From: Siphonodentalium dalli
Taxonomy: Eukaryota; Mollusca; Scaphopoda; Gadilida; Siphonodentaliidae
NCBI GenBank assembly: GCA_032622095.1
Contig: CP136064.1
Span: 147,874,864-147,938,863, forward strand
Direction: 5' to 3'
DNA: 64,000 nt
A program made the position numbers and the translations under genes. Within the stretch, counting starts at the first letter, position 1; the number at the start of each line of letters is the position of its first letter. Positions 1 to 8,438 of the stretch are shown here, one piece after another. The notes beneath the pieces are model-generated. The model made no database searches. It saw only the letters and a program-made list of their open reading frames with translations, and had not been told where the DNA came from.

Positions 1-536
1 CACAAAAATATGTTGATGAATTTCAGAGAAGTTACTTCCCTAATCTTAAATCCACCCAGCGAGCGAACAACGTACCTAAACTGGCATATACTACAACATG
101 TAAGCCCAGTCCGATCACAACATAAAATGTCTAAGTCTGATGTTTGTTTGTCTCTTCGTCCATCTTTATATACTGTAAAAAATCTCAATCGTATCAACTT
201 GAAGTGGGCGGACGCCGCATTTAATCGAGATCGGCTAGTACCAAATGAATTATCACGTGATGCCATCACGTGGGTAACACTTGGGTACCGAGATCGCGCT
301 AGTGCCAAATGAATTATCACGTGATGCCATCACATGGCTAACATTCAGGTTTCGAGAGTGGATAGTACCAACATGGTGTGGTACTATATCAATTTTTAGA
401 ACCAAATTCTTCTCAATACCTGTTGGTCTGGTACTATCAGACATACTGGCACTACCTTTTTTGTTTAGTACCTATATGGCTTATTATTTCTAAGTGTGTA
501 ACTAATGCTCTAGAGCTATCTCAACTATATTTCCGT
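1..536. other. Left edge, no gene recognised
   Basis: Short open frames occur here, but none resembles a known protein and several run through the tandem repeat at 226-352. Nothing else can be supported. Confidence 0.5.
226..352. repeat. Tandem pair of about 63-bp units with CACGTG palindromes
   Basis: Two units begin with CGAGATCG at 226 and 289, and a partial third begins at 353. Each holds ATCACGTGAT followed by a second half-copy (ATCACGTG or ATCACATG). CACGTG is the E-box core, but the motif may simply be part of a repeat. Confidence 0.8.
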
Positions 537-551
537 GGCCCTGAAAGGGCC
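537..551 (-). terminator. Degenerate histone-type 3' stem-loop
   Basis: On the minus strand this reads GGCCCT-TTC-AGGGCC: a six-bp stem with a three-base loop, preceded by AAAC and followed by ACGG. The canonical histone mRNA stem-loop has a four-base loop, so this copy is one base short. It lies 16 bases after the stop of the minus-strand frame at 568-786. It resembles the canonical copy at 3259-3274. Confidence 0.5.
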
Positions 552-567
552 GTTTATTGATGTGGAG

Positions 568-786
568 TCAAAGAAATTCCGACAAATCCGGGTATAGTCT
601 TCCCTCTTTAATCTTCAGCTTCCAATGTGTCTCCGGTACGTACTCAGATGTCTCAGTGGTTATCCACATTGGAAGCGGTGTCAATGGTGGAGGACTATAC
701 ATCCGACTTAGCAGGAATTCTTTCACTCCTGTCTTGATCACTTGCTTAAATTGTGTTGGGCAGAATCCCGAACATTTTCCTAGCAA
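568..786 (-). pseudogene. Unrecognised short frame ending beside a histone-type stem-loop
   Basis: A 72-codon open frame stops (TGA) 16 bases before the stem-loop at 537-551. The frame opens with TTG, not ATG. The first in-frame ATG lies near codon 28, so an upstream part is missing or frameshifted. The second half has PLPMW followed by a charged tail. This is weakly reminiscent of the FMPIW stretch in the frame at 2819-3245, which also ends just before a histone-type stem-loop. No family was recognised. It may be a decayed paralogue of that gene, or a chance frame. The shared position relative to the stem-loop is the main reason for listing it. Confidence 0.3.
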
Positions 787-931
787 TGCTTAAAGCGAAC
801 ATCGGCAGAAAACTTCAATAAAAACTTCTTCTTCAGTTCAGAAAACATATTGAATAATAACGACGACTACTACTACTATGGGGGGTTAGGGATTTGACCC
901 GGGAAGATTTGAAAGGGGCGGCACCCCTTTC

Positions 932-1597
932 CTACAACCCACTGTTGATTTTAATGAAATACGTGTTATGGTAATACATAAGCATGAATTGGTGAAGGTG
1001 AAATGGAAATGATCTAGACATTATTTCTTTTTCTTGGCTTTTTTTTCTTCTTCTGTGTTGGAGTTCTGTTTGTTGTTCTGTTTGTTGTTGTTGTTGTTGG
1101 TACGCATCAGCCAGTTCTTTCTGATCTTGTTCTTGTTTATGTTCAGCTCGTTTTCTAGTATTCTCTTCTCTTTCAGCTTGGGCATCTGCTATGAGTTTCC
1201 AGCTTTTTGCGACTAGGTCTGCAATTTCTTCATCAGAACGGGTGGTGGCTGTGCTGGTGTTGTTGTTGGTGCTGGTGGAGCTGGGGGACACCGGAATGTG
1301 TTGGTAATCCGGTGTCCGAGGTGTAAAGCTGTCCAGTTCCACGTCGAAGCTGGCGGCAGGAACATCTGGGGTGGTATCCACGTCCCTGTCTCCGCAAGCT
1401 TCGACGACGACAGCAGGGACCTCCGGCAGATCCACGGAATCCCTGCTAGTTGGTGCTATGTCGTCAGTCTCCATGCGGGTCGAGTCGTCTGGGCGTCTCT
1501 CAGACAACTTCGACCCGCCGGCTATGACTTTGGACGGTTGAGCCACACGGGGAGGGGCGACTGGCCGATCTACAGTCACCCCTTCTGCTTCTTCCAT
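932..1597 (-). CDS. Low-complexity 221-aa frame with Ser/Thr-rich and Gln-rich segments
   Basis: The frame starts at an ATG inside the last codons of the preceding frame (1576-1848), so the two overlap by 22 bases in different phases. Residues 1-110 are rich in Pro, Ser, Thr and Asp. Residues 110-125 form a Ser/Thr/Asn run. Residues 125-190 are charged, with a coiled-coil look and a Gln run (QQQQQ, then QTEQQTELQ). A basic RRRKK follows. The last 25 residues look like read-through of non-coding sequence, so the true end may be a splice site or be lost. No enzyme motif is visible. Overlapping frames of this kind occur in mobile elements, or a single old gene may have frameshifted. Function unknown. 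Confidence 0.35.
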   Translation of the reverse strand: MEEAEGVTVDRPVAPPRVAQPSKVIAGGSKLSERRPDDSTRMETDDIAPTSRDSVDLPEVPAVVVEACGDRDVDTTPDVPAASFDVELDSFTPRTPDYQHIPVSPSSTSTNNNTSTATTRSDEEIADLVAKSWKLIADAQAEREENTRKRAEHKQEQDQKELADAYQQQQQQTEQQTELQHRRRKKSQEKEIMSRSFPFHLHQFMLMYYHNTYFIKINSGL

Positions 1598-1848
1598 TTA
1601 GCCCGTCTGGCAGCGTCCCTTCTCTTCTGTGAGGGTGTCTTTCTTTTGGGAGGCCCCTTCTTCATGTTACAGCGGGTCTTGGCGTCGTTCCTGTTCGCAG
1701 CAGAAGACTTCTGGGTACCAGCTTCTTCTGTCCTGAATTATATACAGAGAACCAGAGAGCCCCTGTTAGCTTGGAGAGACCAACTAACAGCGTCAACTAA
1801 CTGGCTTTTCTGTATAGCGGCCAACGCGGCTTCAGGGATTAGCTCCAT
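1576..1848 (-). pseudogene. Basic-motif protein frame with one internal stop
   Basis: The frame starts ATG at 1848 and ends TGA at 1576, about 90 codons. It is broken only by a TAA at codon 37 (1738-1740). The first 36 residues are a hydrophobic/polar mix (MELIPEAALAAIQKSQLVD...). The tail is strongly basic and contains TPSQKRRDAARRAKWKK. Arg/Lys-rich tails of the form SPSQ-RRD-RR are common in anonymous proteins from invertebrate repetitive DNA; this is recollection, not a search result. The frame runs straight into the ATG of the 932-1597 frame. The two may be parts of one frameshifted protein or an overlapping pair. The sequence before the internal stop ends in TTCAG, so a splice acceptor there is an alternative explanation. 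Confidence 0.35.
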
Positions 1849-2056
1849 AATCCGTCCTGAGCCTAATCCAAAACCATCTCAGTCTGGCGTCTCCACGAGG
1901 GCAGTTACAACCTGGGTCGCGACCGCACAACTCACTCGTGTAGACGCTCTAGCTGACGAGGAACTAATTAAGCCAAATAAAATCTGACTTGTTCGCTCCA
2001 CTCGCAGCTAGAGAATAACGACGACATCGCACCGCGCCTCATCATATATGAATCGA

Positions 2057-2475
2057 ACGGGCGTCGTTGACGACGTAACAGCGCCTTAGTCCCAGACATC
2101 GCTGAACGTCATGTTAGTTTCTTTTTGTGGTTTTTTTTTACCAATAAATCGTTATATTTCTGTAAATAAAACACCCATTTGATTCGGGAAAGTTTTATTT
2201 GTAGCGTATTACCATTATCAATACAAACAGCATAATTTACACTAAAGAATTATTCTTACATAAAATTGTACATTTCACAACGCTGCCGTCTTCGAATATA
2301 TTTTCTAAGACTTTCGATTTTGTTATAAATGCACTGGTAAAGTAACACATTTCTTACCTATTTCACGGCTTCTAATGACACTGAAGGGCGTGGCCTTCGC
2401 CTACCACACTTCCTTAGAAGCCGAGAACTCCAAATGTTCACAAACTGTGTTACTTTTCTGTCGAAAATAATCACC
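2057..2475 (-). repeat. Promoter-bearing repeat, copy 1
   Basis: About 420 bp closely matching 3472-3925 in the same orientation; its first part also matches 2632-2786 inverted. It carries GACGACGTAACAGCG, a poly-T tract, CAATAAATC and TGATTCGGGAAAG. On the minus strand a degraded TATA-like CATATATGA at about 2045 points toward the overlapping frames below 1848, so this may have been their promoter. Confidence 0.75.
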
Positions 2476-2631
2476 CAAGCACCGTGTTATTCGAGGTTAA
2501 TCGATGTGCCGATCGGCACAAAATCGGTACACTGATCTGCCCATCGATATTCACGTAGAAAATGGTAAAGTATATAGTAATAATTTATATTTGAATTAAT
2601 TTGTCACACTTTGGTCGGTGTACCAATATAA

Positions 2632-2786
2632 CTTTCCCGAATCAAATCGGTGTTTTATTTACAGAAATATGATGGTTTATCGTTAAGAAAAGAAACGCAA
2701 AAAGAAACTAAAATGACGTTCAGCGATTTTTTGGACTAAGACGCTGTTACGTCGTCAACGACGCCCGCGCGATTCATATAAAAGTC
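2632..2786 (+). repeat. Promoter-bearing repeat, copy 2 (inverted)
   Basis: This matches the first 150 bp of copies 1 and 3 in reverse orientation. It ends at TATAAAAG, 35 bases before the ATG of the 2819 frame. Together with copy 1 it forms a divergent arrangement around 2480-2630, a layout familiar from histone gene pairs. Confidence 0.75.
2777..2784 (+). promoter_or_regulatory. TATA box
   Basis: TATAAAAG lies 42 bases before the ATG at 2819, with a TCATTC initiator-like stretch at about 2805. That predicts a very short leader of roughly 10-15 bases, again histone-like. Confidence 0.55.
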
Positions 2787-2818
2787 AATACACATTTCCA
2801 TTTGTCATTCAGTCCATA

Positions 2819-3245
2819 ATGGATTACGAAAATCTTTACAAATGTTTGATGGAACTATGTTTACGGTTAAAGGGCGTATTTGGCGAAGAGCATCAAATGG
2901 TATGGCGGGCATTGAGTTTGGCTGTATTGGGAACTGAAGATACCTATTTTGGCATCTTCAGATATACAGTCGGATTGCTAGCAGAAAACTTACACAGTTT
3001 CAGAAGGTTGTCACAGCAATGTTCCAGATATACCAAATTACTTGGTACATCCGACTAATGCTACAACTGACAAGCACCATGCTGCAGCGACCCATCATTT
3101 TATTCTCGGACAGAGGGCTTATGCATTCATGCCAATCTGGAGTATTGAAACAGCTCAGCCCTGTAATTGTGCCGTTTGGTTGCGTCGATCTGCGGATCAC
3201 ATGCAGGTTTATTCGAACTCTAATAAAGCTTACGGGTTCTTTTGA
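2819..3245 (+). pseudogene. Unrecognised intronless gene with histone-type 3' end, frameshifted
   Basis: The open frame starts ATG at 2819 and runs 79 codons to a TAA at 3058. A second frame, one phase away, is open from before 3042 and stops TGA at 3243. It continues with plausible protein sequence containing NATTDKHHAAATHHFILGQ and FMPIW. A single-base shift near 3000-3020 would join them into a protein of about 140 residues. No domain was recognised and it is not a core or linker histone. A TATA box precedes it and a canonical histone 3' stem-loop lies 14 bases after the stop. The arrangement is that of a replication-dependent histone gene with a different protein inside. Alternatives: a decayed viral or mobile-element gene that borrowed this 3' end, or two chance frames. 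Confidence 0.5.
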
Positions 3246-3258
3246 GATCCCCAAAAAC

Positions 3259-3274
3259 GGCCCTTTTCAGGGCC
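3259..3274 (+). terminator. Canonical histone-type mRNA 3' stem-loop
   Basis: GGCCCT-TTTC-AGGGCC, a six-bp stem with a four-base loop, flanked by CCAAAAAC and ACATAA. This matches the known consensus for the stem-loop that replaces poly(A) on replication-dependent histone mRNAs. It lies 14 bases after the stop of the 2819-3245 frame. No clear purine-rich downstream element (U7 site) was identified. Confidence 0.75.
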
Positions 3275-3471
3275 ACATAAATTATCGTAACGAATACTCG
3301 AACATTGCTATAGAAAAGTGAAAAATACGAACGATTTACGGATACTCTTGAATCGAAAGCCCATGCACGCAAAGTATAACAGAAAATTATATTCAACAAC
3401 GAACAAATAAAAAAAATTAACGCGCTGTGTTTTCTATGGTCAGTTACGCAAAACGATAACGTCACCGAATA

Positions 3472-3925
3472 TCACTTATATATAAAACGCGCGGACGTTG
3501 TTGACGACATAACAGCGTCTTAGTCCAAACAATTGCCGAACGTCATTTTAGTTTCTTTTTGTGTTTCTGTTTTACCAATAAATCATCATATTTCTGTAAA
3601 TAAAAAACCAATTTGATTCGGGAAAGTTTTATTGTATTGTATTACCATTGTCAATACAAACAGCATAATATATGCCAAACAATACACTTACATACGATTG
3701 CACATTTCACAATGCTACCGTCCTCGAATATATATTCGAAGACTTTCGCTTTTGTTAAAAATGCACTGGTAAAGTACCACATTTCGCTAACTTACCTATT
3801 TCTCGGTTTTTCTTTTAAATCCAGTCTGTACAGCGAAGGGGGCACCCTTCGCCTACCACACTGCCCTTAGAAATCGAGAACTCGGAATGCTCACGAACTG
3901 TGTGACTTTTCTGTCAAAATAGATT
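3472..3925 (-). repeat. Promoter-bearing repeat, copy 3
   Basis: Direct repeat of copy 1 with a better TATA-like sequence (TTATATATAAG on the minus strand, about 3475-3485). Downstream on the minus strand no convincing frame was found between 3450 and 3280. Its promoter therefore seems to have lost its gene, or to drive a non-coding transcript. Confidence 0.75.
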
Positions 3926-3967
3926 ATTTGGTTTGTGAACCTGTTTGACTAAGACCCTGATTCGTGG

Positions 3968-4150
3968 GGAATCTGGTCCACCCTGGACTCGTGGTCACTC
4001 TGTGCCACCCCTGCCCTCGATGTCATTCTGGGGCACCCTGGACACTCTGGCCCTGTCACCCTGTGGCACCCCCTGCCCTCGATGCCACTCTGGGACACTC
4101 TCCTCGGTGGGCACTCTGGGCCGCCCCCTTGCTCAAGTCCAGAGTGCCGC
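3968..4150. repeat. GC-rich degenerate minisatellite
   Basis: Repeated CTGGGACAC/CTGGGGCACC, CTGGACAC and TGCCCTCGATG blocks form an irregular array with a period near 60-70 bp. All three forward frames stay open through it because of the repeat, so the overlapping frames are not taken as genes. Confidence 0.7.
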
Positions 4151-4318
4151 CCTTACTACTGGTTATATGCATACTCCTGTCACAGGGTTTCACAAACTGG
4201 ATTGGTTGGAATTTTAGCAAATAATTCGAAAGAATTGATCTATTCCACTGATCACGTGTCTCATACCGTTGAATATATATGGTATACCCCTGTAAACATC
4301 TATTGATATGTTATGTTA

Positions 4319-4410
4319 TAGATAGACACCGAGTTGGTATTGGATATGCGGGTGAAACAAACAAGCAGGTTTTTTCTCCCGCATATCCAATACCACCGAG
4401 GTGTCTATCT
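4319..4410. repeat. Inverted repeat, about 33-bp arms
   Basis: AGATAGACACCGAG...GGTATTGGATATGCGGG pairs with CCCGCATATCCAATACC...GGTGTCTATCT across a loop of about 25 bases. It could be a small hairpin element or a structured RNA. No target duplication was evident. Confidence 0.75.
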
Positions 4411-4747
4411 TACTTAGAACATTTCTGACCGTATGGTGGTTCAAGATGTCAGACACCAGATACCAGAAAGAAGCAAATCATGTTAATATTGATTGTGTAA
4501 TAAACACACTTTGAAAAATGAATTTATATAATCTATTACCCCAAGCATGATATTGTCTTTGTCGGCGATTAGCTTACCCCACGCTTTAATCTAATTGATT
4601 AACACGTTGTTGTTGGGCGCATAAATGAATGTCTCCAATAGACGATTCCCGGGTTACCAGAAAACGCGAGCTCTTCTGTGTTGGAGGCGGAAATGAGCGT
4701 CACGTGACCGGCAATACAGGGTTCTATTTGTAAACAGTTTTATCAAT

Positions 4748-5353
4748 ATGGCAGATTCGAACGCAATGAATAGATTTAGTAGCTTGAATGTTGTCGAATT
4801 GCGAGAATTTCTGAGGAAAAGGGGAATCACTACGACTAGTTACACAAAGGAAAAGCTTCTAAAATTGTGTTTCTTTTGTGAACAAACTGACCAGCCCGTT
4901 AACGAGCAAAATGTTGACAAAGAGATCTCTGGAAAACAAAGTAGAATAGTTTCGGCGTCCTGATCATCCTATCATCGGGGCAAGCCCAGATGGGCTTGTG
5001 TATTGCATGTGCTGTGGTGATGGAATTCTTGAAATAAAAAGTACATTCAAACATAAAAGGAGTACCATTGATGCCATTCTGGATGACCCGTGTTACGACA
5101 TAATACAGGAACAATAATGGTGACATTATCATTGAGACAGACCAGTGTGTGATATAAACAAATACAGTGCCAGCTGATTGTTTGCCAAAAGAAATATTGT
5201 GACTTTGTATTCTACATTAAAGGTGGCAACACAAAAAAGCATTCCATTATTACAGAGAGGATCTACCCGGTCGAGAGTTACATGTATATAAAACGAGTTG
5301 ATAAAGTGTTAAATGTTTATGAAAGATTTGTTGTTCCCGAGTTACTCAAATGA
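4748..5353 (+). pseudogene. Deleted SAP-domain / YqaJ-type nuclease gene
   Basis: An ATG at 4748 opens a 71-codon frame whose residues 10-40 match the SAP DNA-binding fold (SSLNVVELREFLRKRGI, then KEKLLKLC). After a phase change near 4950, another frame reads HPIIGASPDGLVYC and then GILEIK. These are the signature motifs of YqaJ/lambda-exonuclease-type recombinases, including the E-x-K active-site pair; the usual Cys-Pro after EIK is Ser-Thr here. That part stops at 5118. A further frame holds the family's C-terminal QCQLIVCQKKYCDFV and ends PELLK-TGA at 5353. SAP plus YqaJ proteins are known in animals as accessory proteins of DNA transposons such as ISL2EU. A large internal deletion and several frame breaks make this copy dead. 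Confidence 0.7.
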
Positions 5354-5519
5354 TCGCAAGTACAAATGCCTATTGTTAATAAAGCCTTGGATAATAAACA
5401 TTTAACACTTTATCAACTCTTGTTCGGGTAGATCCTCTCTGTAATAATGGAATGCTTTTTGGTGTTCCCGAGTTACTCAAATGATAGCCAGTACAAATGC
5501 CTATTGTTAATAAAGCCTT
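5232..5519. repeat. Inverted plus direct duplication at the end of the YqaJ gene
   Basis: Sequence 5232-5320 reappears inverted at about 5394-5466. In addition, 5334-5388 (from TTCCCGAGTTACTC to AATAAAGCC) is repeated directly at 5464-5519. The order is A-B-A'(inverted)-B, which suggests an aberrant inversion/duplication event at the 3' end of the element. Confidence 0.8.
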
Positions 5520-5647
5520 TTATTGAAACTCTATTAATAAGTAGAGTGATTATTTTACACCTTCTCTGGTCAAATAACATTGTGGCAGATAACAAGATAA
5601 GTAAATAACACAATTGAACCAATAAAATACCTAATCAATTAATCTAA

Positions 5648-6258
5648 TTATCACAAGAAAAAACTCAGCTCTAGTGACAGTGATTTTTCTGCTCCGCTGA
5701 AATCAAATATATTCACCCCACTTATAACGACATGCCGTGACAGTAAGATATTTGCGGCCAATTTAAAACAACAATGTGTGCGCTGCGACCACGTGGATAA
5801 ATACGCATTTAGAAATAATAATAAAGTCCCAGTGACATCAATGCAAGGCCACGCCCCGGGTACGTGTTATGAAAACAGAATTGATTGCCATAACATTAAG
5901 ATGAGCCCACTGGAAACTGATTGTGCTCGTGATGCGACAGACAAATCACCTGCAAGCTATAACCAATCGTGCGTAAACAATGTTAAAACAAACTCTCATG
6001 TTTGTATCTCTAACGTTATAAGACAAGCACGAGAAACATTGTACGCGGATGATATCATTGAGTCCCAATCTTATCGTAAATTGCGCTCGTGCAATAAAGA
6101 CGTGCATTCGACCGCCACTAGTGAACCGGTTGCCCCGATACGCTCAGCTGGGATTACCTATGAGTTGGACTCAGCTGGAATTACCTATGAGTTGGACTCT
6201 AAAGTACCGTACGTTCCCGAATTATCCGCCAACAATGGGTCATTTAATAACAATGTCA
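5648..6258 (+). pseudogene. LINE N-terminal region, interrupted
   Basis: The frame is open from about 5648 and its Cys-containing segment (QQCVRCDHVDKYAF) begins near 5769. It runs into the foldback at 6268 in the same reading phase that resumes at 11345. It includes a perfect 24-bp duplication giving SAGITYELD twice in a row (6148-6198). An IRQARETL motif near residue 95 matches the ALKEAREIL motif found after the insertion at about 11680. This supports both halves being one protein region. No catalytic domain lies here. Confidence 0.7.
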
Positions 6259-6267
6259 CACAAGTGG
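6259..6267. repeat. Target-site duplication, left copy
   Basis: CACAAGTGG directly abuts the left end of the foldback and is identical to 11344-11352. Confidence 0.9.
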
Positions 6268-7996
6268 GAGAGTGGCTAAAATGCAAGCTTGGCGCCAAGC
6301 TTGGCAGTTTTTAAGGCAGGTGACTAAAAGACAAGCTTGGCGTTTTCAAATTTTTAAAAAGCCTTTTAAACGCTGTTTTCGTGTGAATTATGCGGGAATA
6401 GCACCAGTTAATTACTTATATGGCCCATTTTCGTAAATTAATCGACAATAGTGGCAGTAATGTCCCCGATTGGTTGGTTAATAGGGGGCGTGGTCACAAA
6501 ATCAAAACATCGTCTTTTTACGCAGATTTCTTGTCGGTTTTTGGTCGATTTCTCTTTTTAAACATCAGTTGGACTAATTTTTTTATTCGAAACATGTTGA
6601 ATGGTTATCATTTATCACTCTCATAGTCGAGCTTGGCGGTTTTGAACATTATATGCAAAGAAATTTTGACTTTTAGATGACCGATCACCGAACCGCCAAG
6701 CTCGAATAAAAAATCTAAATATTAAGCTGAATTTTCGCTGATTTCTCGTTTCTAAAACACGTTCTATCTAGTTTTTATGTAAAAACGTGTAAAATGATTA
6801 TCATTCTTCACAAATATAATCGGGCTTGGCGGTTTTGAACATTATATACAAAGAATTTTTTACTTTTAGATGACCGACCACCGAACCGCCAAGCTCGAAT
6901 AAAAAATCAAAATATTAAGCTGAATTTTCGCCGATTTCTCGTTTCTAAAACACGTTCCATCTAGTTTTTATGTTAAAACGTGTAAAATGATTATCATTCT
7001 TCACAAATATAATCTGGCTTGGCGGTTTTGAACATTATATACAAAGAATTTTTGACTTTTAGATGACCGACCACCGAACCGCCAAGCTCGAATAAAAAAT
7101 CTAAATATTAAGCTGAATTTTCGCCGATTTCTCGTTTCTAAAACACGTTTCAGCTAGTTTTTATGTAAAAACGTGTAAAATGATTATCATTCTTCACAAA
7201 TATACTCGAGCTTGGCGGTTTTGAACATTATATACGAAGAATTTTTGACTTTTAGATGACCGACCACCGAACCGCCAAGCTCGAATTTTAAATCAAAATA
7301 TAAAGCTGATTTTCGGCCGATTTCTCGTTTCTAAAACACGTTCCAGCTAGTTTTCATGTAAAAACATGTAAAATGATTATCATTCTTCACAAATATAATC
7401 GAGCTTGGCGGTTTTTAATATTTTATATCAAGAATTTTGGACATTTTGATGACCGATGGCTGGTTAATAGGGGGTGTGTTAACCGAATGAAAACCTCGCT
7501 TTTTTAAGCCGATTTCTTGTCGATTTTTGGCCGATTTCTCTTCTTAAACACCATTTACACATAGTTTGCATCTGAAAACACGTTTAATGATTATCATTTA
7601 TCACTCTCATAGTCGAGCTTGGCGGTTTTGAACATTGTATACTGAGAATTTTCTACTTTTAGGTGACCGACCACCGAACCGCCAAGCTCGAATTAAAAAT
7701 CAAAATATGAAGCGGAATTTCCGTCGATTTCTCGTTTCTAAAACATGTCCCAGCTATTTTTCATGTAAAAATATGTAAAATGATTATCGTTCTTCACATA
7801 TATACTCGAGCTTGGCGGTTTTTAACATTGTGTACTTAGAATTTTCGACTTTTATATGACCGCTCACCGAACCGCCAAGCCAATGCAAAATGATACCCAG
7901 ACCAAACCGAGGCAAAATGATACCCACCAAATATTGTCAACGTGTACCCATTAATGATCGTCCATGCAACTAATCAAACTTGTTCAATTATGTTAT
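6268..7996 (+). repeat. Left foldback arm with seven 193-bp subrepeats
   Basis: The outer part holds AAGCTTGGCGCCAAGCTT. Subrepeats then begin with CGAGCTTGGCGG (or a variant) at about 6629, 6821, 7014, 7207, 7400, 7614 and 7807. Each unit contains CGAGCTTGGCGGTT and its complement AACCGCCAAGCTCG some 45 bases apart, so every unit can form its own hairpin. The fifth unit is longer (214 bp) and has lost its second arm. The inner 120 bp (7880-7996) are unique sequence repeated inverted at 10022-10140. Confidence 0.9.
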
Positions 7997-8386
7997 AGAT
8001 CCATACCCTCTGTCAGAATTATCAAACTAAACGCATTGGTTCAACGTGGGAATCTGAACCCCAACTCATGATTTGTTTTAGTTTTTTTGACACTGCTCAA
8101 TTGACTAGCAATTGCTTTAAAAACAATTCATGACGCTTACTAAATCGGACAAACTGTTATCGCTCATAAACACACCATACAGTGCATTGGTAAGTGAAGT
8201 GGTGGAACTGTTTATTCAGTGACACGTCTATGTGCCGCTGTTTTGATAGGGTTGTTTTTTTTTTGCTTCCCCGCAGAACACTCGTCACTTTTGTGTACAT
8301 GCCGCCGATCATGCGAAGTGTTAACGATGACACGCACGTGCGACGGTGTGGGTTTCGTTTGAGTTGATTTAGACACGCCTTCTTGC

Positions 8387-8394
8387 TATAAATT
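8387..8394 (+). promoter_or_regulatory. TATA box in the foldback loop
   Basis: TATAAATT lies 52 bases upstream of a well-placed ATG (GTGGCAATGG, 8439-8441) that is followed at once by a splice donor (GTGAGT at 8442). Confidence 0.45.
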
Positions 8395-8438
8395 CCCGCT
8401 GGTGAGCGAACAACATCAGTTCCAGAAAGATAGTGGCA

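Noticed and set aside
880-925. Possible tRNA-like GGATTTGACCCGGGA segment
   Set aside because: No cloverleaf. A related inverted word near 9820 shows it is a small dispersed repeat.
3945-4224. Overlapping Pro/Gly-rich frames of 86-90 codons
   Set aside because: All frames are open through a GC-rich minisatellite; this is repeat artefact.
6420-6626. 68-codon frame in the left foldback arm, identical to 10985-11191 on the minus strand
   Set aside because: The two are copies only because the arms are inverted repeats. There is no domain or codon evidence.
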